Origin: Algoriphagus algorifonticola
Lineage (GTDB): Bacteria; Bacteroidota; Bacteroidia; Cytophagales; Cyclobacteriaceae
Assembly: GCF_007655305.1 (NCBI RefSeq)
Contig: NZ_VLOG01000029.1
Location: forward strand, 62,001-126,000
DNA length: 64,000 nucleotides
Direction: 5' to 3'
Positions 17,976 through 26,424 of this stretch are shown piece after piece. Position numbers and translations under genes: made by a program. Numbering within the stretch: position 1 is the stretch's first letter; each line of letters begins with the position of its first letter. The notes beneath the pieces were generated by a model. The model ran no database searches and was not told the origin of the DNA. It worked only from the letters and a program-made list of their open reading frames with translations.

Positions 17976-20900
17976 ATGCAAATAAAGTTGACGCGATTAA
18001 TTCTTTTTTTAGGCCTCTGGCTAAGCGCCGGAATGGCTTTAGCACAATTTGATCAAGAGCGCTTCGGGAAAAACCGAGTGCAGCATAAGGAATTCGAATG
18101 GTACTTTTATTCCTCCAATAATTTTGAGGTTTATTATTACGATCGTGGAGGCGCCAATGCCAAAATGGCTATTGAATATTTGGAGTCAGAGTTCCAGAGA
18201 CTCACTCAAATGATCGGCTATGTAGCCTACACCAAGCCTAAAATTTACATTTACAATACTCCTGAAGAGCTGCTTCAAAGCAACCTTAATTTGAATAAGC
18301 AGGAGTTTAGCGAAGAGGGGCAAACTAATTTCAGTAGGTTAATTGCAGAAGTAGCATACAAAGGCGAAGTGGATCTTTTTAAAGAAGACCTGATATACGC
18401 CACTTCCAAAGTTATCATCCAGGAAATGTTGTATGGTGCATCTGTAGCTGATGCATTTCAGTCTAATTTGATGAATGCCTTTCCGGAATGGTACGTAGAA
18501 GGTATTTCTTTATACCTAGCGAAAGGATGGAGTAGGGAAATGGATGATTATATCAGACATTATCTCAGAGAGGAAGAAAACCCGAAAATTCTCAAATTGA
18601 CTGATATCGAGGCGGCTTTGGTAGGTCAATCCGTTTGGAACTATATAGCGGAACGCTATGGAAGAAGGTATATTTCCAGCATACTCAATCTTTCCAGAAT
18701 CAACAGAAATGAGGAAAATAGTATAGCCAATACAGTAGGTTTGAACTACAAAACATTCAAAGAAGATTGGCGAAAGTATTACCTCACTATCAATGAGCAG
18801 GTAAGCCAAACCTTCCAGGATATTTCCAGCAACTCAGCGATTGCTGAAACCTCTCCGAGAATAGAAGGTGTCATCAATGATATTAAATTCAGTCCGGATG
18901 GATTGAACTTGGCTTATGTGATCAATAATGGCGGAAAGTTTAAAGTTCAGGTAAGAGAAGTTACCTCTGGACTCGAGCGAACTCTTTTTACAGGTGGGGC
19001 GGTCTATGAAGATCAGGACCCTAACTTCCGAGCTCCGGTCATAGCTTGGAGAGATTCAGCTAATCTAGCCATAGCATCTTTCAAAAGAGGGTTGACCACA
19101 TTGAGACTGCGCTCCATTGACGGAAGCACCCAAGACAAGATTTTCCTCAGAAATATCAACCAAATTTTGAGCTTGGATTTTAATAGTACAGGAAGAAATA
19201 TGGTTCTTTCAGCCATTTCTAATGGAAAAACAGATATCTACACACTTAATACCAGAGGACAGGGAAGAAGGTTGACAAACGATGAGTTTGATGATTTGAC
19301 CCCAATGTTTTTGAATGATTCTACCATTATTTATTCTTCTAATTTCACCGAAAAGTCTGATTCCACTGCAGAGCAAAGAACTAACCTGAAAGATTTCCTG
19401 GATAGTTATAATCTATTTTTATTGGAAGTAAGAGACACGATTCGAATTAGCAGACTGACCAATGCCTTGAGTAAGAATGTGAGACCTAGAAAAGTCAATA
19501 GCAACTCAGTGGTATTTTTATCAGACCTGAGTGGTATTAATAACTTGATGAGACTCAATGTAGGAAATCAGGTTGCAAGTCAGATTTCAGGTTATGATAA
19601 AAGTTTAGAGTCTTTCGATGTCAATTCGAGAATGAATAAAATAGCATTCTCGGTTCGGGATGGAAAAGAGAGTTTTCTAATCTTGCAAAATTACAGTAGC
19701 ACTGATCGCTTTACTCCGAGTACTCCGAGAGTACAGTTGGAGCAGGCAAAAAGCCTGAATGAAAGAATGGCTGCGAGACGGCTATTAGAGGCTCCTAAGG
19801 AAGATACGACCCGAGTTCAGCGAACAACAGCTCCGCTAACTGTTCCTATGCCAGCGGAGGAAGTGAAAATGGACACAGTGGCCAGCAACACAACTTCCTC
19901 AATTAATCTGGATAGGTTAAGATTCCAGAAAGGGAACGGGGTAAATACAGAGAATTATAGATTTGACTCATTACCTAGTCCTCAGCAAGGTTTGGAGCAA
20001 GCCAATGCCCAGGAAAACAGAGTCAATTTGCTTGAATCTTTTAGAAAGCAAAGTCTTCAAAAAAGGGTAACTGGGCCTAGAAGAATGGAGCCACAATTCT
20101 TCACGAATAATATCAATACCCGATTTATTGTCGATCCATTAAGGGGTTTTGGAATAAGCCTTCATGGAAAAATGACCGATTTATTGGATAATCATTCTTT
20201 TCAGGGTGGGGTAACTCAAGCTTTGGACTTCAGGTCTGGAGGCGATTTGTACTTCGAATATGAATATTTGAAAAGTAGACTTGATTTCCGTGGAAGGTTT
20301 GATAGAAGATCTATCCGCATCACAGAAGGGGATATTACTTTCCAAAAGTATATTCTTTCCAAAGTAGAGACTGGAGTTGCCTATCCTTTAAATGTCAACG
20401 CCAGAGTATACGTCGCTCCTTTCCTTGCAAAGACTCAGTATTTCAATTTGAATTCCGATTCCCTGATTTTGGGTTCCAACTCACCAGCAAATCGCTTTGA
20501 TGTAAATTATGCTGGTGCAAAGGCGGAATTCGTTTATGATAAGACCCAGCAAATCGGTTTGTATTCTCAAACTGGCCTGAAGGGTAAAGTTGGTTTCATG
20601 CACTATCAAGGCTTAAATAATTCCTCCAGAAGCTTCAGTAATTTTTACTTGGATATCAGGAATTACCAAAGAATACATAAAAATATCGTATTGGCATCCA
20701 GATTATATGCAGGGTCATTCTTTGGCAATAATCCTCAAACCTATTTGGTCGGAGGAATGGATAACTGGTTGTTCAATGAATTCTACCGACCACCTTCCAA
20801 CAGACCCGAAGCATCGCCAGTAAGAAATCCGAATGGTGCGGAAAATTCAAATATTTTATTTGCAGATTTTGTGGACTTGAGAGGATACGATTACGATGAA

Positions 20901-21275
20901 ATAAGGGGTAATAAGGTGATTACTTTTACCACAGAGCTTCGAATCCCTATTTTCTCTTATCTCACCAGAGGAAATATCACATCCAACTTCATCAGGAACT
21001 TCCAGCTTGTTGGGTTCTATGATATAGGCTCAGCTTGGAACCAGTCTGCTCCATGGGAGCGGGTAAATGATCAGAATACTGAAGTGATCAACACTGAGGG
21101 GTCGCCTTTTACTATAGTTTTGAATAATTTTAATAACCCATGGTTGCAAAGTTATGGAGCTGGACTACGCACAGTGCTCCTTAATTACTATGTCAAACTG
21201 GATGTAGCGCGACCTATCAGAAATTATGAGGCTGAAGATTTAAAGTTCTATGTAACTTTAGGCTATAATTTCTAA
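17976..21275 (+). CDS. Surface protein: pseudo-peptidase + TolB-like propeller + C-terminal beta-barrel
   Basis: 1099 residues with a signal peptide (cleaved after ...GMALAQ, ~24). Residues ~40-270 resemble a gluzincin 'peptidase MA-like' domain, but the HExxH site reads QEMLY while the later PEWYVEG motif is kept, so it is probably not a protease. Residues ~290-570 hold PD40/TolB-type propeller repeats (IKFSPDGLNLAYVIN; LAIASFKRG; TIIYSSN). After a Gln/Arg-rich linker (~580-690), residues ~700-1099 show an Omp85-like barrel ending: GGMDNWL, 'LRGYDYDEIRGN', FYDIGSAWN and a terminal aromatic residue (LGYNF). It is likely in the outer membrane. The function is unknown; homologs are often auto-named TolB because of the propeller. 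Confidence 0.75.
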   Translation: MQIKLTRLILFLGLWLSAGMALAQFDQERFGKNRVQHKEFEWYFYSSNNFEVYYYDRGGANAKMAIEYLESEFQRLTQMIGYVAYTKPKIYIYNTPEELLQSNLNLNKQEFSEEGQTNFSRLIAEVAYKGEVDLFKEDLIYATSKVIIQEMLYGASVADAFQSNLMNAFPEWYVEGISLYLAKGWSREMDDYIRHYLREEENPKILKLTDIEAALVGQSVWNYIAERYGRRYISSILNLSRINRNEENSIANTVGLNYKTFKEDWRKYYLTINEQVSQTFQDISSNSAIAETSPRIEGVINDIKFSPDGLNLAYVINNGGKFKVQVREVTSGLERTLFTGGAVYEDQDPNFRAPVIAWRDSANLAIASFKRGLTTLRLRSIDGSTQDKIFLRNINQILSLDFNSTGRNMVLSAISNGKTDIYTLNTRGQGRRLTNDEFDDLTPMFLNDSTIIYSSNFTEKSDSTAEQRTNLKDFLDSYNLFLLEVRDTIRISRLTNALSKNVRPRKVNSNSVVFLSDLSGINNLMRLNVGNQVASQISGYDKSLESFDVNSRMNKIAFSVRDGKESFLILQNYSSTDRFTPSTPRVQLEQAKSLNERMAARRLLEAPKEDTTRVQRTTAPLTVPMPAEEVKMDTVASNTTSSINLDRLRFQKGNGVNTENYRFDSLPSPQQGLEQANAQENRVNLLESFRKQSLQKRVTGPRRMEPQFFTNNINTRFIVDPLRGFGISLHGKMTDLLDNHSFQGGVTQALDFRSGGDLYFEYEYLKSRLDFRGRFDRRSIRITEGDITFQKYILSKVETGVAYPLNVNARVYVAPFLAKTQYFNLNSDSLILGSNSPANRFDVNYAGAKAEFVYDKTQQIGLYSQTGLKGKVGFMHYQGLNNSSRSFSNFYLDIRNYQRIHKNIVLASRLYAGSFFGNNPQTYLVGGMDNWLFNEFYRPPSNRPEASPVRNPNGAENSNILFADFVDLRGYDYDEIRGNKVITFTTELRIPIFSYLTRGNITSNFIRNFQLVGFYDIGSAWNQSAPWERVNDQNTEVINTEGSPFTIVLNNFNNPWLQSYGAGLRTVLLNYYVKLDVARPIRNYEAEDLKFYVTLGYNF

Positions 21276-21286
21276 AACCACCACAC

Positions 21287-22168
21287 ATGATTAAATCTAT
21301 GACCGGCTTCGGAAATGCCGGATGGGAGAATGAGGAGTTTATGATTCACGTTGAGGTTAAGTCTCTCAATTCAAAATTTCTAGACTTGTCTATTCGGAGT
21401 CCCCGTCAGTTTTCAGATAAAGAATTGGAGATTCGAAATCTGACTCAAGCCGTTCTGGAAAGAGGTAAAGTAGGAATCTCAATTGAGTTTTTAGCTAAAA
21501 ATACTTCTGATATCCCTGTTAGTATCAACGAGGAGCTTTTTAAGGCTTATTATTCCAAGTTTCAGGAGCTTTCTGAGACAGTGGGAGCAAATACTGCGGA
21601 GGTATTCAAACTAGCATTACAGGCTCCTTCTGTAATCACAAATACCAATACTGATGAAAGTGACACTGAGGCTGAATGGGCATTGGTGAAAAAAGTGATC
21701 GAAGAGGCATTGGCAAAATGTGATGAATTTAGGTCTGATGAAGGCAAGGTGCTTGAGCAAAAACTTTTGGAAAATATAGAAGCTATTGCTGGAGGACTTG
21801 AAAAAGTGAAAGCAGAGGAGGGGCAGAGAAAAGAAAAAATCAAACAGCGAATTCGCGGACACTTCCAAGAATGGTTGGATGAAAATGATTTCGATAAAAA
21901 TCGTTTTGAGCAGGAGTTGATCTACTATTTCGAGAAGCTGGATATCAATGAGGAAATAGTAAGATTAGATACACATCTCAAATATTTCAGAAAAAGCCTA
22001 AAAGAAGAATCCAATCAGGGAAAAAAACTGGGATTTATCAGTCAGGAAATAGGAAGAGAAATCAACACTATTGGTTCCAAAGCGAATGATGCAGGCATAC
22101 AGCAATACGTCATCTTGATGAAAGATGAACTTGAAAAAATTAAGGAACAATCCATGAATGTTTTATAA
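21287..22168 (+). CDS. yicC: YicC family endoribonuclease
   Basis: 293 residues. The start MIKSMTGFGNAG and 'EVKSLNSKFLDLSIRSPR' are diagnostic of YicC, as is the C-terminal DUF1732 block 'RLDTHLKYFRKSL...GKKLGFISQEIGREINTIGSKAND'. The central part is a long charged helical region (~150-220). In E. coli YicC affects stationary-phase survival and has been reported as a ribonuclease acting on the RyhB sRNA. It starts 11 bp after the beta-barrel protein gene and ends in a strong terminator, so it closes the transcription unit. Identification is firm. Confidence 0.92.
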   Translation: MIKSMTGFGNAGWENEEFMIHVEVKSLNSKFLDLSIRSPRQFSDKELEIRNLTQAVLERGKVGISIEFLAKNTSDIPVSINEELFKAYYSKFQELSETVGANTAEVFKLALQAPSVITNTNTDESDTEAEWALVKKVIEEALAKCDEFRSDEGKVLEQKLLENIEAIAGGLEKVKAEEGQRKEKIKQRIRGHFQEWLDENDFDKNRFEQELIYYFEKLDINEEIVRLDTHLKYFRKSLKEESNQGKKLGFISQEIGREINTIGSKANDAGIQQYVILMKDELEKIKEQSMNVL

Positions 22169-22193
22169 AAAAGGGCTGAAAAGCCCTTTTTTT
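22167..22193 (+). terminator. Rho-independent terminator after yicC
   Basis: AAAAAAGGGCT (22167-22177) pairs with AGCCCTTTTTT (22182-22192) across a GAAA tetraloop and runs into a T tract. It overlaps the yicC stop codon. Confidence 0.9.
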
Positions 22194-22286
22194 ATGAGTT
22201 CGATTTGTTTAATTCTCGATATCTTCTCTTATATAAATATATAGAAAATACAGTTCAATATATTCTCAAAGTATAAGATCACTCAA

Positions 22287-22321
22287 CCTTCTGTCTGCCG
22301 TCTTCTGTCTTCCATCTCAAT
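22287..22321. repeat. Degenerate tandem heptamers (TCTTCTG type)
   Basis: Five 7-nt units in strict register from 22287: CCTTCTG, TCTGCCG and then three more of TCTTCYR type. They lie in the gap between yicC and the D-aminoacylase-like gene. The same type of heptamer recurs in other intergenic gaps of the window (51458, 56774, 57238, 61434). Confidence 0.6.
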
Positions 22322-22365
22322 TATAAAGGAAGAATTAATATCTATCGGTATCCCAGAAAGAGATA

Positions 22366-23931
22366 TTAATCCACCCTATTCTTTCTCAGAATTTTTCCGG
22401 GTCTGATGTCTTGAAACTCACCTTGATCTACTATAAGTCGACCGTTGACCAAAACAAATTGAACTCCAGTAGGATATTGATGCGGGTCAGTAAATGTAGA
22501 GCGATCAATAATCTTTTCAGGATCGAAAATGGTTAAATCTGCAAAATTGCCTTTTTTGATAATTCCCCGCTCTTGAATCCCCAGTCTCTGAGCAGAAAGT
22601 CCGGTCATTTTATGGATTGCGGTAGGGAGGTCTAAAATGTTTTTTTCCCTTACATAGTATCCTAAAATCCTTGGGAAGGTTCCATAGGCTCTTGGATGAG
22701 GATGTCCGTCTCCGGGCTGTGATAGCCTCCCATCCGAACCAATCATCGTCATAGGATGCTTCATGATTCTTTCTACGTCGGCTTCGTCCATTGCATGGTA
22801 AATGGTGCCGGTTCCACCGTTTAGTTGGGCCTGAACCACCAGTTCAGCTCCATTTTCCACAGTGGGCTCCATTCCTTCCAATATTGCCCAATCATGAAGA
22901 GTTTTACCCTCCAATTCTTTTCTCCAAGATACTCTTGAAAATTGGATCCTTCTCAAATCATTCCCTCCACGGTCATTCAGGATATTGAATATGATTCCTG
23001 ATTTGATACTGTCTTTTAAGATGGGGTCTTGCACTCTATTGGAAAATTCGCTTCCCTCCAAGGCCCAGCTAGGAATCAATACACTGATTCCGGTATGGGA
23101 AGCTGCATAAGGATACTGATCCATCATGATATCCAATCCTTCCTTTCTAGCGGAATCCACCAAGCTCAGTGTTTTCACGCTAGCCCCCCACATTTTGACC
23201 CCAATGGCTTTATGGTGGGTTAGAACAACAGGGATTTCAGCTTCTTTCGAAATCAAAATCGCTTCTTGTACAGCATCAATCAGTCCTAATCCTTCTTCTC
23301 TAAGGTGTGAAGTATAAATTCCCTGATAGGAAGAAGCCACTTTGGAAAGACTGATGATCTCATCCACTTTAGCAAATGTGCCTGGTAAATATTTTAACCC
23401 GGTGGACATTCCGAATGCGCCTTCTTTCATCGCCATCTCTACGTAGTTTTTCATAGAGTCCATTTGAGAAAGAGTAGGGGCTTGGTCGACATTTCCCATT
23501 ACCTCTCTTCGAATGGTATTATGCCCGATTAGATAGGCTAAATTTGGCCCTATCCCTAGTTGCTCTAATGAATCCAGATAAGAACCGAATGGCCAAGGCC
23601 CTCCTCCATCCGGCCCGCCTAATGCGAGCGTAACTCCCTGCATAATCAAACTTTTGGCATCCGGCATTTCCATGATAGGTTCCAAGTGTGTATGCATATC
23701 AATAAATCCAGGACTTACCATCAATCCTGAGGCATCTATGATAGTTTTTGCTTCTACATTTTTCAGGTCACCAATTTCTACAATTCGTTCATCTAGAATA
23801 CCAATATCGGCTTGAAAGGACTCTGAACCGGTTCCATCCAGAATGGTACCGTTGATGATGATAAGATCATACTTATCAGATTTACAAGATATCAGGGAGA
23901 GAAAAAAGAGAAGGATGAGACAGTTTTTCAT
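22366..23931 (-). CDS. N-acyl-D-amino-acid deacylase-like amidohydrolase lipoprotein
   Basis: 521 residues with a lipobox (FFLSLISCKS, Cys16), so the protein is anchored at the periplasmic membrane face or outer membrane. It is an amidohydrolase: composite beta-sandwich start 'DLIIINGTILDGTG', metal motif GFIDMHTHLE (~77), further ligands in IGHN (~142) and 'LTHHKAIG' (~242), and a late Asp in MIGSDGRLS (~396). The C-terminal 'GNFADLTIFDPEKI...YPTGVQFVLVNG' block is typical of D-aminoacylase/N-acyl-D-glutamate deacylase relatives. It would release D-amino acids from N-acylated forms; a true substrate is not deducible. Monocistronic. Confidence 0.87.
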   Translation of the reverse strand: MKNCLILLFFLSLISCKSDKYDLIIINGTILDGTGSESFQADIGILDERIVEIGDLKNVEAKTIIDASGLMVSPGFIDMHTHLEPIMEMPDAKSLIMQGVTLALGGPDGGGPWPFGSYLDSLEQLGIGPNLAYLIGHNTIRREVMGNVDQAPTLSQMDSMKNYVEMAMKEGAFGMSTGLKYLPGTFAKVDEIISLSKVASSYQGIYTSHLREEGLGLIDAVQEAILISKEAEIPVVLTHHKAIGVKMWGASVKTLSLVDSARKEGLDIMMDQYPYAASHTGISVLIPSWALEGSEFSNRVQDPILKDSIKSGIIFNILNDRGGNDLRRIQFSRVSWRKELEGKTLHDWAILEGMEPTVENGAELVVQAQLNGGTGTIYHAMDEADVERIMKHPMTMIGSDGRLSQPGDGHPHPRAYGTFPRILGYYVREKNILDLPTAIHKMTGLSAQRLGIQERGIIKKGNFADLTIFDPEKIIDRSTFTDPHQYPTGVQFVLVNGRLIVDQGEFQDIRPGKILRKNRVD

Positions 23932-24009
23932 GGTCTTTAATTGTATTCATCCTGAAAATAAGGGAAATAAAAAATAGAATATGCCCTTTCATCATTTTTG
24001 GAAAAAGTA

Positions 24010-24028
24010 AAAGGGCCGGAGCCCCTTT
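24010..24028 (-). terminator. Hairpin terminator after the second tonB gene
   Basis: AAAGGG (24010-24015) pairs with CCCTTT (24023-24028), extendable by GC with one bulge. On the minus strand it is followed by a T-rich run. It lies directly beyond the stop at 24030. Confidence 0.65.
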
Positions 24029-24029
24029 A

Positions 24030-24701
24030 TTAATTCAGTCTGAATTTGATTGGCATAACCATTCTTGAGCGGACAGGTAAACCTCCCATTTTTCCGGGAT
24101 TCCAATTGGGCGAACCCTCGATTACTTTGATAGCCTCTTCATCACAACCTCCACCTATGGATCTCATGATTTCTACATCCTGTACAGAACCATCCTTGTT
24201 GATTACAAAGCGCACCAAAACAGTGCCCTCAATACCCATTCTCCTTGCTTGTGGAGGGTATTTCAAATTGTCTCGTAGGTATTTGTACCAGGCTTCCATT
24301 CCACCTTTAAATGAGGCTTGAACTTCTGTAAAGTCTCGAATTTCATCCGCCTCGTCTATTATTGGCGGTCCCTCAGATAAAATGACATCAGGGATTTTAT
24401 CAGTTTCCTGAGTATTGATATCTATGGGAATTTGGAGGTCTTCAATTTCGATGTCATTGGGTTGCTCCTTCAGAACAGGCGGTGCTTTAGGCGGGGGAGG
24501 AGGAGGTGTTTGTATGGTAAGTGGGATATCTATTAACTCCCAAGCCTGTTGGGTATTGGGGATTTCTTTGATAGGTCCACTTTGGTTGCTTTTCCATTCA
24601 AATGCTGCCAGAGTCAGACCTATGCTAGTTGCCAATCCAAAATTCAGCAAAGTTCCAGACCATCTCCTGATGTCTGCTTTTGGTTTCTTTTTCAGTTCCA
24701 T
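24030..24701 (-). CDS. tonB: TonB family energy transducer (paralog 2)
   Basis: 223 residues: a short cytoplasmic N-terminus, one membrane helix (LLNFGLATSIGLTLAAFEW, ~17-35), a periplasmic Pro-rich tract (QTPPPPPPKAPP, ~62-73), an acidic linker, and a C-terminal TonB_C domain. The latter has 'ARRMGIEGTVLVRFVINKDG' and 'VEIMRSIGGGCDEEAIKVI'. TonB transmits inner-membrane proton-motive force from ExbB/ExbD to TonB-dependent outer-membrane receptors. The Cys in GGGCDEEA is typical of Bacteroidota TonB. It is clearly related to the next gene at 24862, a tandem duplication with a terminator between them, so the two are probably expressed separately. Confidence 0.9.
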   Translation of the reverse strand: MELKKKPKADIRRWSGTLLNFGLATSIGLTLAAFEWKSNQSGPIKEIPNTQQAWELIDIPLTIQTPPPPPPKAPPVLKEQPNDIEIEDLQIPIDINTQETDKIPDVILSEGPPIIDEADEIRDFTEVQASFKGGMEAWYKYLRDNLKYPPQARRMGIEGTVLVRFVINKDGSVQDVEIMRSIGGGCDEEAIKVIEGSPNWNPGKMGGLPVRSRMVMPIKFRLN

Positions 24702-24816
24702 GTGTAATATGATTTGTGGTTAAAAATGAATTACCAAAGAATTTACACATTAAAAGATTGGGATTTAGTGATTTAAGAGAAATTAACTATGTTAAAAGGT
24801 ATAAAAAATTGGCATT

Positions 24817-24843
24817 AAAAAAGCCCAGACAATGCTGGGCTTT
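24817..24843 (-). terminator. Rho-independent terminator after the first tonB gene
   Basis: AAAGCCCAG (24820-24828) pairs with CTGGGCTTT (24835-24843). On the minus strand it is followed by a run of T (complement of 24816-24822). It separates the two tonB paralogs. Confidence 0.85.
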
Positions 24844-24861
24844 CTTGATATTTTTAATTGA

Positions 24862-25539
24862 TTAGCTCAATTTAAATCTAATAGGTAGTCTCATACGAGT
24901 TCTTACCGGACGACCTCTTTGCTTACCTGGAGTCCATTTAGGTGCGTTTTTCACAACCTCAACAGCTTCCTCATCGCAACCGCCACCGATTCCTCTCAAA
25001 ACTTCAACGTCTTGGATTGAACCGTCAGTATTAATAACGAACACTACGATAACTGTACCTTCGATACCCATTCTTCTTGCTTGAGTTGGGTATTTTAGAT
25101 TTTTGGATAGATACTGATTCCAGCCTGACATACCACCCGGTGGCTGAGGCTGAGTTTCTACCACGTCAAAGATTTCGTCTGCTTTTTCTTCTACTGGAGC
25201 TTCAGCAATAACAACTTCTTTGATTACAGTTTGCTCTTTAACGTCAACGTCAAAGTTTACCTCAATTTTTTCCTCGATTTCAACCTCATCAGGAATTTCC
25301 TGGATGATAGGCTGCTCCACTGGTGGTGGAGGTGGTGGAGGTGGTTGTTCGGTAATAGGAATATCGAGCAGCTCTTCAAAGTTGTCATCTGTCATGCCTA
25401 GATCTTTCAAGGCACCATCATCAAATGACTTCCATTCGAAAGCAGCAAGTGTTGCTCCTACAGCCAATGCCAAACCCAAATTCAGGAACATTCCTGTCTT
25501 TTTGGTTAAATCAGCACTGGGAGTCTTTTTTGCTTCCAT
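24862..25539 (-). CDS. tonB: TonB family energy transducer (paralog 1)
   Basis: 225 residues with the same layout as its neighbour: a membrane helix (FLNLGLALAVGATLAAFEW), a Pro tract of eight residues (~67-75), a long Glu/Val-rich linker (VEIEEKIEVNFDVDVKEQ) and a C-terminal TonB domain ending 'GRPVRTRMRLPIRFKLS'. It is more acidic in the linker than paralog 2. It transduces energy to outer-membrane receptors with ExbBD. The upstream neighbours vanZ-like, gcvH and sprA run in the same direction; a 68-bp gap before the start could hold its own promoter. Identification is firm; which receptors it serves is unknown. Confidence 0.91.
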   Translation of the reverse strand: MEAKKTPSADLTKKTGMFLNLGLALAVGATLAAFEWKSFDDGALKDLGMTDDNFEELLDIPITEQPPPPPPPPVEQPIIQEIPDEVEIEEKIEVNFDVDVKEQTVIKEVVIAEAPVEEKADEIFDVVETQPQPPGGMSGWNQYLSKNLKYPTQARRMGIEGTVIVVFVINTDGSIQDVEVLRGIGGGCDEEAVEVVKNAPKWTPGKQRGRPVRTRMRLPIRFKLS

Positions 25540-25606
25540 GTTGAGTTTGATTATATAGGTTAAATGATTTCTTATTCAGTCTAACAATTGTAAGGATAAT
25601 GATGCA

Positions 25607-25975
25607 CTAATCCAAGCGATTTTGTATGGAGAGAGTCTTAAAATATGCTAATATTCCCAATAAAACCCCTATTTGATTGACAATCAAGTCAAATACATCA
25701 AAGGATCGGTTGGGAACAAACAACTGCCCCAGTTCAAAAGCAAAGGATGGTAATACCACAAAACCCAATAGAATTGGCATATTTAGTTTCTGAAATCCTT
25801 GTTTTTTCTTTTGAAATCTAATGCCAGCCCATAGAAAAGCTAAGATCGCAAATGAAAGTACATGGATTAATTTGTCCTGAAAATCGAAAGCATCTATTTC
25901 AGGGAATTTATCTCCGGGTGTCAGCATGGCAATTGCCAAAATCAACAACCAAGAAATTGCAAAAACTAAACGCAA
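25607..25975 (-). CDS. VanZ-like membrane protein
   Basis: 122 residues with four hydrophobic helices. VanZ-family residues are visible: 'MLTPGDKFPEI', 'DKLIHVLSFAILAFLWAG', 'FELGQLFVPNRSFDVFDLIVNQIGVLLG'. The family takes its name from the teicoplanin resistance gene vanZ, but most members are small membrane proteins of unknown function. The start is TTG at 25975; the first ATG would cut into helix 1. It lies 9 bp downstream of gcvH and is probably co-transcribed with it. Family fair to good; no function is implied. Confidence 0.8.
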   Translation of the reverse strand: MRLVFAISWLLILAIAMLTPGDKFPEIDAFDFQDKLIHVLSFAILAFLWAGIRFQKKKQGFQKLNMPILLGFVVLPSFAFELGQLFVPNRSFDVFDLIVNQIGVLLGILAYFKTLSIQNRLD

Positions 25976-25984
25976 AATTGAGAA

Positions 25985-26365
25985 TTAATTTTTCCCAACT
26001 AATTCTGAGTATTCCTCACTGCTCATCAAATCAGAAGGCAGGTCACCACTGATTTTCACCTTGACCATCCAGCCATTTTCATAAGGTGATTCGTTGACCA
26101 ACTCAGGAGAGCTTTCCAGTTCTTCATTGAATTCAAGGATTTCACCACTCAATGGCATAAATAGATCAGATACAGTTTTTACAGCTTCTACTGTTCCAAA
26201 AACCTCACCTGCTTCTATTGTCTCTCCTACAGTTTCAACTTCTACATAGACAATATCGCCCAACTCGGACTGTGCAAATTCTGTGATTCCGATGATAGCA
26301 ACATCACCATCTATTTTCACCCACTCGTGATCTTTGGTGTACTTTAATTCTTGAGGAAAATTCAT
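25985..26365 (-). CDS. gcvH: Glycine cleavage system H protein
   Basis: 126 residues from the ATG at 26365, the usual family length; an upstream in-frame ATG would add 10 non-conserved residues. The conserved [10 protein letters not shown] start and the lipoylation site VEAVKTVSD with acceptor Lys63 are present, followed by the '[25 protein letters not shown]' block. The lipoyl arm shuttles the aminomethyl group between the P, T and L proteins of glycine cleavage; gcvT and gcvP are not in the window. It sits between sprA and the vanZ-like gene, an order I recall from other Bacteroidota. Confidence 0.95.
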   Translation of the reverse strand: MNFPQELKYTKDHEWVKIDGDVAIIGITEFAQSELGDIVYVEVETVGETIEAGEVFGTVEAVKTVSDLFMPLSGEILEFNEELESSPELVNESPYENGWMVKVKISGDLPSDLMSSEEYSELVGKN

Positions 26366-26424
26366 GTTCGGTAAATTTTTTATAAGGGAGTCCAAAAATA
26401 AGATGATTCCCTTCTTTAAAAAAT

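Noticed and set aside
24867-25539. Possible frameshift or duplication error in the tonB pair
   Set aside because: Both reading frames are intact with distinct linkers and a proper terminator between them, so they are genuine paralogs.
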